Positions 9,165 to 19,200 of a stretch of 64,000 bases of DNA are shown here, piece after piece; positions within the stretch are counted from its first letter, which is position 1, and every line of letters starts with the position of its first letter. Source of the stretch: Phytohabitans maris. Its GTDB lineage: Bacteria > Actinomycetota > Actinomycetes > Mycobacteriales > Micromonosporaceae. The stretch lies in contig NZ_JAVHUY010000009.1 in NCBI RefSeq assembly GCF_031085175.1, positions 1 to 64,000 of the forward strand, read 5' to 3'. The notes beneath the pieces were generated by a model. The model had not been told where the DNA came from. It saw only the letters and a program-made list of their open reading frames with translations, and did no database searches. Position numbers and translations under genes: made by a program.

Positions 9165-9282
9165 CACCGCGAGCGGCGGGCAATGCCGCGATCGGGCCCG
9201 CTGCGGCGCGAGCCGCGGAGCGCGGTGCCGGCCTGCGGGAGCTGTGACCAAAAGGACCACAACGCACTCTCCGTCCGAAAGG

Positions 9283-9296
9283 GTGACCGGGGTCAC
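9283..9296. promoter_or_regulatory. 14-bp palindrome upstream of tctCBA
   Basis: GTGACC-GG-GGTCAC is a perfect inverted repeat 73 bp before the tctC start. It is a candidate binding site for the CitB-type regulator encoded at the other end of the locus. That assignment is inference. Confidence 0.4.
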
Positions 9297-9368
9297 TGGC
9301 TCTCGCAGGATGCCCGTAACGCGTGCGCAACCTCCCTGACGCGTACGGACGGACAGGAGCGACCTGCG

Positions 9369-10418
9369 GTGACGACGAAGATTCCGCGTGCCCGGCTGCG
9401 GGCCGGCGCGCTCGCCTTGGCCACATCCCTTCCCTTCGCCCTCGGCGCGGTCGGCTGCGCCGAGGGAGGCAACGACGTGGGTACCTCCGGCGAGCAGAAG
9501 ACGGTGGAGTATCCGACCAGCGCGATCCGTATCATGGCGCCGGCCGCGCCCGGCGGCGGCTGGGACCTGACCGCACGGACCATGCAGAAGGCGCTCAAGG
9601 ACGGCGGTCTCAGTGCGCAGCCGGTCGAGGTGGACAACGTGACTGGTGCGGCCGGTACGGTCGGGCTGGCGCAGTTGGTCAGCAAGCACAACGCCGACCC
9701 GCACCGGCTGATGATCACGGGGCTGGTGATGGTGGGCGGGGTGGTGACGAACAAGTCGGCGGTCAACCTCACCCAGACCACGCCGATCGCGACGCTCACC
9801 GCCGAGGCCGAGGTCGTCGTGGTGCCGAGCGGGTCGAAGTACAAGACTCTGCAGGACCTGGTGGCAGACTTCAAGGCCAACCCGACCGCGATCAAGTGGG
9901 GCGGCGGCTCGGCCGGCGGCACCGACCAGATCCTGATCGGATTGCTCGCGAAGGCCGCCGGCGTGGATCCGAAGCAGGCCAAGTACATCCCGTACTCCGG
10001 CGGCGGCGAGACCAAGGCGGCGCTCCTCTCCGGCGACCTGGGCGTGGGCGTCTCCAGCGTCAGCGAGTTCAAGGAGTTGGTGAAGTCCGGGCAGCTGCGG
10101 GCGCTCGCGGTGTCCGGCGCGTCCGGTGTGGACGCGGGCGCCGGCACCCCGGCACCGACCATCAAGGACGCCGGCTACCCGGTCGAGCTGATGAACTGGC
10201 GCGGCGTCGTGGCCCCGCCCGGGCTGAGCGACGCGCAGCGGCAGGCTGTGGTGTCCATGGTGGACAAGCTGCACTCCTCGCCGGCGTGGAAGGACGCGCT
10301 GACCCAGCAGGGCTGGGACGACTTTTACAAGAGCGGCGAGGAGGCGAAGGTCTTCTTCGACGCGGAGACCACCCGGATCACGGCGGTGCTGACCGAGATC
10401 GGCCTGGCCGGGGCATGA
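9369..10418 (+). CDS. tctC: Tripartite tricarboxylate transporter substrate-binding lipoprotein
   Basis: The extracytoplasmic solute receptor of a TTT-family transporter for citrate-like or other organic acids. GTG 9369 was chosen because ACAGGAGC lies 11 bases upstream and because it yields a lipoprotein signal: Arg-rich start, a hydrophobic core and the lipobox LGAVGC. The mature protein shows RIMAPAAPGGGWDLTARTMQ, the family's ligand-binding loop, and later GGSAGGTDQILIGLLAKAAG and NWRGVVAPPGLSD. The length (349 residues) is normal. Its stop overlaps the tctB start by 4 bases, so tctC, tctB and tctA form one translationally coupled operon. Confidence 0.93.
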   Translation: MTTKIPRARLRAGALALATSLPFALGAVGCAEGGNDVGTSGEQKTVEYPTSAIRIMAPAAPGGGWDLTARTMQKALKDGGLSAQPVEVDNVTGAAGTVGLAQLVSKHNADPHRLMITGLVMVGGVVTNKSAVNLTQTTPIATLTAEAEVVVVPSGSKYKTLQDLVADFKANPTAIKWGGGSAGGTDQILIGLLAKAAGVDPKQAKYIPYSGGGETKAALLSGDLGVGVSSVSEFKELVKSGQLRALAVSGASGVDAGAGTPAPTIKDAGYPVELMNWRGVVAPPGLSDAQRQAVVSMVDKLHSSPAWKDALTQQGWDDFYKSGEEAKVFFDAETTRITAVLTEIGLAGA

Positions 10419-10954
10419 CCGCGCTCACCCACGAACGTCCGGAGGGGACGGTGCCCCCCGCCGCCCCCGGCGGGCGCCCCCTCGGCCCGCGGATCACCGC
10501 CGCGGTGGTAGTGCTCGCCGGCGCCGGGCTGCTCGTACGGGCGATCCGCGACGCGGCCCAGTCCGGCGTCACAGTGGACGGTCCACGGCTGGCTCCACTC
10601 ATCGTCACCGGCGGTTGGGTGGTGCTCGCGGCGGCGTACACCATCCAGACATGGGCCGGAAAATACACCGAGGCGGAGCGCGTCGAGCGGGCGCCGCGGG
10701 CGTCCTGGCTCGTTCCGGCCGGTCTGCTGGCCGCGCTGGTCGGGTACGCGCTGGTACTGGAGTACACAGTGGTCGGTTACGTGCCGGCGACCGCGGCGTT
10801 CTTCGTGGCCGCCGCCCGGCTGCTCGGTGACCGCCCGGTGCGCGCGGTGATCCTTCGCGACGTAGTGGTGGCGCTGGGGCTGTCGTTCGCGATCTACCTG
10901 GCGTTCACGCGGTTTCTCGACATCCAGCTGCCGGCGGGAGTGCTGCCGCTATGA
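10415..10954 (+). CDS. tctB: Tripartite tricarboxylate transporter small membrane subunit
   Basis: The 179-residue small integral subunit, about four transmembrane segments ([72 protein letters not shown]). Sequence conservation in this subunit is always low; the call rests on topology, length and its place between tctC and tctA. The F-L-D-I-Q-L-P ending ([16 protein letters not shown]) is a recurring TctB signature. Both ends overlap neighbours through ATGA. Confidence 0.9.
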   Translation: MTALTHERPEGTVPPAAPGGRPLGPRITAAVVVLAGAGLLVRAIRDAAQSGVTVDGPRLAPLIVTGGWVVLAAAYTIQTWAGKYTEAERVERAPRASWLVPAGLLAALVGYALVLEYTVVGYVPATAAFFVAAARLLGDRPVRAVILRDVVVALGLSFAIYLAFTRFLDIQLPAGVLPL

Positions 10955-12483
10955 GCGCGCTGCTGGACGGCTTCGCCGCGGTGCTCACCCCGGAAAACCT
11001 GCTCTTCGCCGTCATCGGCGTCACCGTCGGCACGCTCGTCGGCGTGCTGCCCGGCATCGGGCCAGCGCTGACGATCGCGCTGCTGCTGCCGCTGACCTTC
11101 AACCTGGACTCGCCGACCGGGGCGCTGATCATGTTCGCGGGCATCTACGCCGGCGCCATGTACGGCGGCTCCACCACCTCGATCCTGCTCAACACGCCGG
11201 GCGAATCCGCGTCGGTGGCGACCTCCATCGAGGGGTACCAGATGGCCCGCCGCGGCCGGGCCCGGGCGGCGCTCGCGACGGCGGCGATCGGGTCCTTCGT
11301 GGCCGGTACCATCTCGACGGTCCTGCTGAGCGTGCTCGCCGCGCCGATGGCGAGGTTCGCCGTGATGTTCCGGGCCGCCGACTACTTCGCCCTCGCGGTG
11401 CTCGCGCTGGTCGCGGTGACCGCACTTGTCGGCCGGTCGATGGTGCGCGGGCTGCTCTCACTCACGCTCGGTCTGTTTCTCGGCCTGGTCGGGATCGACT
11501 CGCTGACCGGCCAGGCACGGTTCACGTTCGGGTCGGTCAACCTGCTCGACGGCGTCAACATCGTGGTGGTCATCGTCGGGCTCTTCGCGATCGGCGAGAC
11601 ACTCCACCTGGCCAGCCGGCCGACCGACGTACCGTCCACAGTGGCCCCGCTCGAACCGCCGCGTGGCTTCGCCTGGCTCACCCGGGAGGACTGGCGCCGC
11701 TCGTGGCGGCCGTGGCTGCGCGGCACCGCGCTGGGCTTTCCGTTCGGCGCGCTGCCGTCGGGCGGGGCGGAGCTGCCCACGTTCCTGTCGTACACGTACG
11801 AGTCGCGGCGCTCCCCGCACCGCGACGAGTTCGGCACGGGCGCCATCGAGGGGGTCGCCGGTCCGGAGGCGGCCAACAACGCGTCGTTCTCCGGGGTGCT
11901 GGTGCCGCTGCTCACGCTCGGCATCCCCACCTCGGCTACCGCCGCGGTGATGCTGGCCGCGTTTCAGATCTTCAACGTGCAGCCCGGGCCCGACCTCTTC
12001 GACGAGGGCGGCGCGCTGGTGTGGGCACTGATCGCCTCGCTGTACGTCGGCAACGTGCTGCTGCTCCTGCTCAACCTCCCGCTGATCCGGCTGTGGGTGA
12101 AGGTACTGCGGATCCCGCGGCCGGTGCTGTACGCGTCGATCCTGGTCTTCGCGACCCTCGGCGTGTACGCCGTCTCCGGCAGCGTCTTCCAGGTGCTGCT
12201 GGCGTACGCGATCGGCGTGGCCGGCTTCTTCATGCGCCGCTACGACTTCCCGATCGCGCCGGTGATCCTCGGGCTCATCCTGGGACCGATGATGGAGGAA
12301 CAGTTCCGGCGGGCGCTGAGTCTGTCCAATGGGGACTTCGGCGTGTTCGTGAGCCGCCCGCTGACGGTGGTTCTGCTGTCCCTCGCGGTGCTGGCACTGG
12401 TCGTGCCGTACGCCCCGCGGCTGCTCGCCCATGGCCGCGCTGACCGGGTGCCGGCGAAGGTCACGCTCGGCGAAGACGATTAG
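10951..12483 (+). CDS. tctA: Tripartite tricarboxylate transporter large membrane subunit
   Basis: The 510-residue permease subunit with about 12 transmembrane helices. Family motifs seen: [19 protein letters not shown] near residue 26, [18 protein letters not shown] near 70, [17 protein letters not shown] near 265 and [21 protein letters not shown] near 305. Together with TctC and TctB it imports a tri- or dicarboxylate using the sodium or proton gradient. The substrate cannot be read from sequence. Its 3' end overlaps the convergent response-regulator gene by 4 bases. Confidence 0.95.
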   Translation: MSALLDGFAAVLTPENLLFAVIGVTVGTLVGVLPGIGPALTIALLLPLTFNLDSPTGALIMFAGIYAGAMYGGSTTSILLNTPGESASVATSIEGYQMARRGRARAALATAAIGSFVAGTISTVLLSVLAAPMARFAVMFRAADYFALAVLALVAVTALVGRSMVRGLLSLTLGLFLGLVGIDSLTGQARFTFGSVNLLDGVNIVVVIVGLFAIGETLHLASRPTDVPSTVAPLEPPRGFAWLTREDWRRSWRPWLRGTALGFPFGALPSGGAELPTFLSYTYESRRSPHRDEFGTGAIEGVAGPEAANNASFSGVLVPLLTLGIPTSATAAVMLAAFQIFNVQPGPDLFDEGGALVWALIASLYVGNVLLLLLNLPLIRLWVKVLRIPRPVLYASILVFATLGVYAVSGSVFQVLLAYAIGVAGFFMRRYDFPIAPVILGLILGPMMEEQFRRALSLSNGDFGVFVSRPLTVVLLSLAVLALVVPYAPRLLAHGRADRVPAKVTLGEDD

Positions 12484-13154
12484 GGCGAGCCGAGCCAGTG
12501 GTAGCGGCGCTCCGGGCGGCCGGTGCCGCCGTAGCGCAGCCGGACCTGGGCCTTGCCGGCGGCCACGAAGTACTCCAGGTAGCGGCGGGTGCTGACCCGC
12601 GACAGCCCGGCCCGTTCGGCGCACTCGGCCGCGGACAGGTCGGCGTCGCAGTCGCGCAGCACCCGCCCGACCAGCGCGGCCGTCGGCGGCGTGAGCCCCT
12701 TGGGGAGGCTGACCTGGGCCGGCCGCAGCGCGCCGAAGAGCCGGTCGACGTCGTCCTGCCCAACCTCCCCACGCGCGGCGAGCTGGCGGTGGGCCGCAGT
12801 GTACCGCGCCAGGTGCTCGCGGAGCGTGTCGAACGTGAACGGCTTGATCAGGTAGTGCACCACCCCGCCGCGCAGTGCGGTGCGCACCGTGTCCACGTCG
12901 CGGGCGGCCGTCACGGCCATCACGTCGGCCTCGACCGGTCCGTCGCGGAGGCCGCGGAGCACGTCCAGGCCGGACATGTCGGGCAGGTAGATGTCGAGCA
13001 GGACCAGATCGGGGCGGAGGCGGGTGACCTCGGTGAGTGCCTCGGCGCCGGTATGCGCGCTGCCGACCACCTCGAAGCCCGGCACCCGGGCGACGAAGCC
13101 CGCGTGCACCTTCGCCACCATGAAGTCGTCGTCGACCACGAGCACCCGGATCAC
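12480..13154 (-). CDS. CitB/DcuR-type response regulator
   Basis: A 224-residue two-component regulator. The receiver domain has the acidic pocket VVDDDF, phospho-acceptor Asp54 in [17 protein letters not shown], and the switch Lys in [16 protein letters not shown]. The C-terminal part carries a winged-helix/HTH of the CitB class ([20 protein letters not shown], then [16 protein letters not shown]). It overlaps the end of the kinase gene by 4 bases, so the pair is one unit. Placement next to tctCBA makes tricarboxylate uptake the obvious target. Confidence 0.92.
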   Translation of the reverse strand: MIRVLVVDDDFMVAKVHAGFVARVPGFEVVGSAHTGAEALTEVTRLRPDLVLLDIYLPDMSGLDVLRGLRDGPVEADVMAVTAARDVDTVRTALRGGVVHYLIKPFTFDTLREHLARYTAAHRQLAARGEVGQDDVDRLFGALRPAQVSLPKGLTPPTAALVGRVLRDCDADLSAAECAERAGLSRVSTRRYLEYFVAAGKAQVRLRYGGTGRPERRYHWLGSP

Positions 13155-14716
13155 GACCGCACCGCCGTGGCGAGAGGCAACCGCGTGGTGAACGTCGAGC
13201 CATCCACCGCCACCGACCCGCCGCGCCGGACGCAGACCAGGTGGATCAGGGCCAGGCCGAGGCCGTGGTGCTCGACCTTGGTCGTGTACCCCTGCGCGAA
13301 CACCTCCTGGGCCAGCTCCGCCGCGATCCCCGGGCCTGAGTCCCGGACCACGACGACGACATCGTCACCGTCCACGGCGGCCGAGACCTCGACCCACCCG
13401 CCGGCGCCGACCGAGTCGAACGCGTTGTCGACGAGGTTGCCGACCACCGTCACCAGGTCGGCCGAGAGCGCGTCGTCGACCTCGGGCAGGACCGAGCGCG
13501 CCGACACGCGCAGCTCGATGCCCTGCTCCGAGGCGAGGCTGGACTTCGCGATCAGCAGCGCGGCGAGTGCCGGATCCGGCACCCGGGAGGTGATGTCGCT
13601 GGTCAGCTTGGCCAGCGACCGGCTGGCCCGGCTGATGTACCGGGTGACCTCGTCGAACTCGCCCAGCTCGATCAGCCCCGCGATCGTGTGCAGCCGGTTC
13701 GTGAACTCGTGCGCCTGCGCCCGCAGCGTGTCGGTGGTGTGCCGGCTCAAGTCGAGCTCGCGCTGGAGGGCGGTCAGCTCGGTACGATCGCGCAGCGTGG
13801 TCACCGCGCCGACCTGCCGGCCCCGCAGCATTACCGGCATCCGGTTGAGCACCAGCACCCGGCCGGCGCGCAGGCCGATCTGGTCGGCCCCGGCGGCCTC
13901 GCCGGTCAGCACGTCGAGCAGCCGCGGCTCGAGCGTGAGCGTGTGCAGCGACCGGCCGACCGCGTCTTCGGGCAGGTCGAGCAGGCGGATCGCCTCGTCG
14001 TTGACCAGCGTTACCCGGTCGGCGGCGTCGCTTCCCAGCACACCCTCGCGGATACCGTGCAGCATGGCCTCGCGCTGCTCGACCAGTCCGGTGATCTCGC
14101 GCGGCTCCAGGCCGAGCGTCTGCCGCTTGACCCAGCGGGCCAGCAGCCACGACCCGAGCACCCCGAGCGCCGCGCCCAGCAGCAGGTACGTCAGCAGGTC
14201 GGTCGCGGCGTCGGCGAGCTGCTCCGGCCACGTCGGGTACTGCTGTCCGACCGCGACCAGCCCGACCAGCTCGCGCCCCTCGTCGAGCACCGGCACGTGG
14301 GCGACCAGCGCGTCGCCGACCACGCCGACCCAGGACTTTCCGGAACGGACCGTGCTCACGCCGAGCGGCACCGGGCGGCTGCGGTCCAGACCGGTGAGCA
14401 GCGTCCCGCCTGAGTCGGCGATCAGCACGAAGGAGGCGCCGGAGACGCTGCGGGCCGCCTCCGCCTCGGCCGAGAGGCGCTCGAAGTTGACTGACGCCTC
14501 AGCCAGCTCCTGCCGTACCGTCGCGTTGGCCGCCACCGTCTCGGCGACGGACCGCAGCTGGCGCCCCTCGCCGGACCGAAATCGGGCGTCGGCCTGGGCC
14601 ACCGAGACGGCCGCGACCGCGCCGACGACCAGCAGCACGATGCCGAGCTGGAGCAGCAGGAACTGCCGGGCGAGCGAGAGCCGCCACGGGCGGCGGCGTG
14701 GGCTGGTGCGCAACAT
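13151..14716 (-). CDS. CitA/DcuS-type sensor histidine kinase
   Basis: A 521-residue membrane kinase. One transmembrane helix (QFLLLQLGIVLLVVGAVAAV) precedes an extracytoplasmic PAS-like sensor (about residues 45-170), then a second helix (LLTYLLLGAALGVLGSWLLA). A cytoplasmic PAS follows, then the CitA-specific H-box AQAHEFTNRLHTIAGL with His near 335, the N-box NLVDNAFDSV near 425 and G-boxes DSGPGIAAEL and HHGLGLALIH. This architecture senses di- or tricarboxylates outside the cell. Only 48 bp separate it from a divergent TctC-like lipoprotein gene. Confidence 0.93.
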   Translation of the reverse strand: MLRTSPRRRPWRLSLARQFLLLQLGIVLLVVGAVAAVSVAQADARFRSGEGRQLRSVAETVAANATVRQELAEASVNFERLSAEAEAARSVSGASFVLIADSGGTLLTGLDRSRPVPLGVSTVRSGKSWVGVVGDALVAHVPVLDEGRELVGLVAVGQQYPTWPEQLADAATDLLTYLLLGAALGVLGSWLLARWVKRQTLGLEPREITGLVEQREAMLHGIREGVLGSDAADRVTLVNDEAIRLLDLPEDAVGRSLHTLTLEPRLLDVLTGEAAGADQIGLRAGRVLVLNRMPVMLRGRQVGAVTTLRDRTELTALQRELDLSRHTTDTLRAQAHEFTNRLHTIAGLIELGEFDEVTRYISRASRSLAKLTSDITSRVPDPALAALLIAKSSLASEQGIELRVSARSVLPEVDDALSADLVTVVGNLVDNAFDSVGAGGWVEVSAAVDGDDVVVVVRDSGPGIAAELAQEVFAQGYTTKVEHHGLGLALIHLVCVRRGGSVAVDGSTFTTRLPLATAVRS

Positions 14717-14764
14717 GGTGGAAACAGCAAACTGCCAGGACGGGCACGAAGGCAAGGGGGTGGC

Positions 14765-15730
14765 ATGCGGCGCCGCACACTGATGGCCGCGGCCGCCGCG
14801 CTGACGGTCGGCGGCTGCGGCGATCAGTGGTCCGGACCCGCCGACCTGCGAATCATGGTGCCCAACGCGCCCGACAGCGGGTACGACCTGACCGCTCGCA
14901 CCGTCGCGCAGGCACTGGACGCGGCCGGGCTGGTCCGCGACCCGGAGGTGTTCAACCTGCCCGGGGCGAGCGGCACCGTCGGCCTGCAACGGCTGGTGTA
15001 CGAGCGGGGCAACGGCGACCTGCTGATGCTGATGGGACTGGGCGTGGTCGGCGCGCAGCAGACCGAACGGGCGCGGGCGACACTCGGACAGACCACGCCC
15101 GTAGCGCGGCTCATCGAGGAACCCGCGCTCGTGGTGGTGCCGCAGGCATCGCGATACCGCACCTTCGCCGACCTCGTCGCCGCGTGGCGGGCCGATCCAC
15201 GCGACACAGTCGCCGGCGGCGGCTCCAGCCCTGCCGGCCCGGACCACCTCGCGCTCATGCTGACCGCGAAGGGCATCGGCATCGCGCCTCCCCGAGTCCG
15301 CTACGCCAGCTTCGACGGCGGCGGTGACCTGCTCGCGGCCGTTTTCCGGGGCGACGTGGCGTTCGGCGTGTCCGGGCTGGGCGAGACCGCCGACCAGGTG
15401 CGCTCGGGTCAGCTGCGGGTGCTGGCGGTCACCAGCCCGGCACCGGTACCCGCCGTGGACGCGCCCACGCTCCGCGAGGCCGGCGCCGACGTCGTCTTCG
15501 CCAACTGGCGCGGGCTCGTCGCCCCACCCGGCCTCGACGACCGGGCCCAGGACACCCTGCACGGCACGGTCGAGCAACTGCACGGCTCGCACCCGTGGCG
15601 AGACGCGTTGTCCCGCAACGGCTGGACCGACGCCTACCTGGCCGGCGACGCGTTCGGCACCTTCATAGCGGCGGAAACGGCCCGGGTGACCGCCGTCCTC
15701 CACGACCTCGGCCTGCCCGCAGCCGGCTAG
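14765..15730 (+). CDS. Second TctC-like substrate-binding lipoprotein, divergent from the kinase
   Basis: A 321-residue TctC-family lipoprotein: MRRRTLMAAAAALTVGGCGD gives a short signal with lipobox VGGC, then RIMVPNAPDSGYDLTARTVA, the same binding loop as in tctC, and NWRGLVAPPGLDDRAQD. No membrane subunits accompany it. The gene starts 48 bp from the divergent sensor kinase, so it shares regulation with the two-component system. Related Bordetella systems use a periplasmic TctC-like protein as a co-sensor for the kinase (established), which is a reasonable hypothesis here. It could also be an alternative receptor for the TctAB channel. Confidence 0.9.
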   Translation: MRRRTLMAAAAALTVGGCGDQWSGPADLRIMVPNAPDSGYDLTARTVAQALDAAGLVRDPEVFNLPGASGTVGLQRLVYERGNGDLLMLMGLGVVGAQQTERARATLGQTTPVARLIEEPALVVVPQASRYRTFADLVAAWRADPRDTVAGGGSSPAGPDHLALMLTAKGIGIAPPRVRYASFDGGGDLLAAVFRGDVAFGVSGLGETADQVRSGQLRVLAVTSPAPVPAVDAPTLREAGADVVFANWRGLVAPPGLDDRAQDTLHGTVEQLHGSHPWRDALSRNGWTDAYLAGDAFGTFIAAETARVTAVLHDLGLPAAG

Positions 15731-15752
15731 TGCGGTGGCCACCAACGTTCAC

Positions 15753-15787
15753 CGGGTGACCGGCGGCCTTCGGCCGCTGGTCACCCG
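15753..15787 (+). terminator. Strong hairpin downstream of the second tctC-like gene
   Basis: The arms CGGGTGACC...GCGGCC and GGCCGC...GGTCACCCG pair around a TTC loop with only one mismatched position, 22 bp after the stop at 15730. A second hairpin, GGCCGGC-GAA-GCCGGCC, follows at 15788-15804. There is no T-run, as usual in high-G+C actinomycetes. Confidence 0.65.
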
Positions 15788-15820
15788 GGCCGGCGAAGCC
15801 GGCCAAGGTCAGTGGCCACC

Positions 15821-15982
15821 GCCCTGTTTCAAAAGAGTTGTCGAGGCGAGCCGGAGTCCAGGCGGCGATCCGGCAAGCCGGGCGCAAGGTCGCACACCGG
15901 TGTTGTATGCGGCCTTACGCCCGGCGCCGCCGGTCGTCGTCTGGACCCGGCGCAGCCCGGCAAGGATTTTCGAAACAGGGCC
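15821..15982 (+). repeat. MITE-like element, copy A
   Basis: The right end TTTTCGAAACAGGGCC and left end GCCCTGTTTCAAAAG are inverted terminal repeats, with the right end flanked by TAG. Inside, arms GTCGAGGCGAGCCG...AGTCCAGGCGGCGAT and the far-end GTCTGGACCCGGCGCAGCC are shared with copy B at 58949-59063, in the opposite orientation. Copy A carries about 47 extra bases in its middle. There is no open frame for a transposase, so this is a non-autonomous element; the ends resemble those of IS5-group elements (inference). Confidence 0.75.
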
Positions 15983-16211
15983 TAGCCTTGCCCACGCCAC
16001 GATCTGTGCTCCCCGTTGGCAGCGGCGCGGGTTCGTGGGTACTCGACCGGGGTTGCCTGCGCCGGGACAGCAAACAAGGCCTCGACGTGTCTGGCCGGCG
16101 CTGAGCCGGTGACGGGACGTAGCACGCGGCGTCGCAGTGAAGCGGTGGCGTTGCCGATGCCCGGATCCGGTTGCGGATATGGCGCCTGAACAGTGATCGT
16201 GCTTCAATCAC
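15983..16211. other. Intergenic stretch, nothing recognised
   Basis: About 230 bases between the MITE copy and the rhamnosidase promoter hold no supported gene on either strand. Short antisense frames here run into the MITE and are not credible. Confidence 0.5.
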
Positions 16212-16223
16212 TGAAACGTTCCA
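16212..16223. promoter_or_regulatory. LacI-family-like operator before the rhamnosidase gene
   Basis: TGAAACGTTCCA is a near-perfect inverted repeat (TGAAAC / GTTCCA, one mismatch) around a central CG, the hallmark of LacI/GalR-family operators in actinomycetes. It lies 19 bp upstream of the GTG start of the GH78 gene. No LacI-type gene is in the window, so the regulator would act from elsewhere. Confidence 0.55.
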
Positions 16224-16241
16224 ACGCTTGGGGAGGCATCC

Positions 16242-19200
16242 GTGCCCGCATCCGCTTGGTCCGGACGGTCCCTGCCCCTGGTCATCATCATCTGCCTGCT
16301 GGCTTCACAGATCGGCGTCCAGTCCGCCGGTGCGCACGTCCCGGCCGTCACCGCCGGTCCGGCGGTCCTGCTATCGCACCTGCAGGTGGAGCGCAAGACC
16401 GAGCCGGTGGGCATCGACGTCGAGCGACCGCGGTTCTCGTGGGTCACGGAGTCCGATCGCCGCGGTGTCGAGCAGGCGTCCTGGCGGGTACGCGTCGCCA
16501 CCAGCCCGTCGCGGCTCAACGCCGGCGACCTTGTGTGGGACAGCGGTACAACGGCCTCGGACCGCTCCGTCGACGTGACATACGCCGGCCCCGACCTCGC
16601 CCCCGCCACCGACTACGTCTGGCGGGTCGACACGAGGACCAACGTCGGCTCCGCCAGTGCCACCAGCCGCTTCCGCACCGGCCTGTACGACGAACGGGAC
16701 TGGGCAGGCAGCGCGTGGATCGGCAACGCCCGCACGGAGGACACAGACCAGCTGGATCTGGGCGCAGCCGCGTGGATCTGGACGCCGGAGGCGACGACGC
16801 CGGTCGCGCCCGCGGAGCCGCGGGCGTTCCGCACCGTCCGCACCTCGCCGGCCGGCAAGACCGCCCGGACCGCCGAGATCCTGATCACCGGCGATGACCT
16901 GTACCGGCTCTGGGTCAACGGCACACTGCTCGGCGAGACGCAGGGCGCCGAAAACGAGTGGCAGCAGTCGCGGCTGTTCCGGGTCGACCTCGCCCCGGAA
17001 CGCAACGTGTTCGCGGTCCGCACCGACAACGGCGCGGGGTCGCCAGCCGGTCTCGTCGCCAAGGTCCGGATCACCTACACCGACGGCAGCACCACGGTAT
17101 TCGCCACCGGCACCGACTGGAAGGCCAGCAAGACCGTCCCGGCCGGGTTCGAGGCGCCGTCGTACGACGACAGCGCGTGGGGCAACGCGGTCGTACAGGC
17201 GCCCTACGGCCAAGGCCCGTGGGGCAGCAACGTGCGCCCGCCGCGTGCCGACGTGCGCCCGGCGCCGTTGCTGCGTAAGGAGTTCGCGGTCGACGGCAAG
17301 CTCATCGACGCCACGCTCTACTACGCCGCCGGCGGCTATGCCGAGGTCTTCCTCAACGGCGACCGGGTCACCGACGGCGTACTCTCGCCGGGCTTCACCG
17401 ACTACGACGACACTGTCCAGTACGCGGCCGTCGACGTCACCGACCATCTCGAGCGGGGCGACAACGCGATCGGCATGGAGCTCGGCCGCGGGTTCTACGG
17501 CATGACCGGCGGCAACGTGTGGCGGTGGGACTCGCCACCATGGCACGACGACCCGGTGGTCCGCGCGGTCCTGCATCTGGAGTACGCCGACGGCAGCACC
17601 CAGGACGTCGTCACCGACGACTCGTGGACCGTCGCCGACGGCCCGACGGTCTTCGACGACCTCTACGCCGGCGAGACGTACGACGCCGGCAAGCTGCAGG
17701 ACGGCTACGACACGGTCGGCTTCGACGACCGGGCGTGGGCCGCGGCAAGCGAGGTCCGGGGACCGAAGGGCGTGCTGGTACACCAGCGCCAGCAGCCGAT
17801 CCGGGTCACCGGGTCGCTGCCCGCCGTCGAGATCACGCAGCCGGTGTCCGGCGTCTGGGTGGTCAAGTTTCCGCGGGTGCTCGCCGGCTGGGTGGAGTTC
17901 ACCGCCCAGGGCCCGGCCGGCACCACGATCCGCGCGCAGTACGGGGAGAAGCTGCTCCCCAACGGCCGCGTGAACTTCTCCAACAACGGCGGCTTCCAGT
18001 CCGGCTTCCAGACCGACCGGTTCATCCTGGCCGGCACCGGCGCGCCCGAGTCGTGGCAGGCGCGCTTCTCGTACAAGGGCTTCCAGTACATCGAGGTGAC
18101 CGGCTGGCCCGGCGGCCAGCCGCCGCCGGACGCGTTTACCGCCAAGGCCGTGCACACCGACGCCGCCGAGACCGGCTCGTTCGAGAGCGCGAACGCCACT
18201 ATGAACGAGGTCCACCGCGCGGTCGTGAACACCATGAAAAACAACATCCACGGGATACCGACCGACACCCCGATGTTCGAGAAGAATGGATGGACCGGCG
18301 ACGCCTCGGTGGGTGCCGAAATGTTCATGCTCAACCTCGACGTGCACGAGCTCTTCGCGAAGTGGATGCGCGACGTCCACGAGACCCGCGACGAGAACGG
18401 CGCACCGCTGGTGATCGCGCCGAGCTCGGGCGACTGGGGCCAGTGGGGTGTGAACCCGCCATGGCACTCGGCGTACGTGATGATCCCGTGGTGGCTTTAC
18501 CAGTACGGCGGCGACGACCGCGTCCTGACCGAGCTCTACGACGGCATGAAACGCTACGTGGAGCTCGAGTTCAACAGGTCGTCGAACGGCATCGTGGCCA
18601 ATCCGCGGCTGGGCGACTGGGTCAGCCCGGAGGCCAGCCCGGCCGGCGGCAACGCCCCCGAGGACGTCCGCGTCTCCGGCACGGCATACCTCTACGCGAT
18701 GCTGACCGCAATGGAACGCTCCGCGCGCCACCTCGGCAGGGCCGCCGACGCCGCCGCGTTCGCCGGCCACGCCGCAACCGTGAAGGCCACGTTCAACGAC
18801 ACCTTCCTGAACCGCGCGGACGGTTTCTACCGCGGCAACGGCGACCGCGGCTACCGGCAGACCCACAACGTGCTGGCACTCGCCTTCGGGCTGGCCCCCG
18901 ACGAAGGCACCGCGAAGCGGGTGGCCGACAGCGTCGTCGCCGACATCAGGGCCAAGGGCATGCACCTCAACACCGGCGTGCTCGGCACGAAGTACCTCCT
19001 GCCGGTGCTCACCGATGCCGGGTACGCCGACGTCGCGCTGCAACTGGCCCAGCAAACGACGTACCCGTCATGGGGCTACATGGTCGAGAACGGCGCGACC
19101 ACGATGTGGGAGCACTGGGCGCTGGAGGCACGGTCGCGCGGCCACTACTTCCTCGGCACGGTCGACGACTGGTACTTCCACGACGTGGCCGGCATCCAGG

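Noticed and set aside
15838-16211. Small frames containing PCFENPCRAAPGPDDD-like peptides (also at 58927)
   Set aside because: They are translations of the MITE end sequences and occur in both copies; not genes.
16371-19055. 894-codon minus-strand frame inside the rhamnosidase gene
   Set aside because: It lies wholly antisense to a well-supported GH78 gene and shows only the composition expected of a high-G+C shadow frame.
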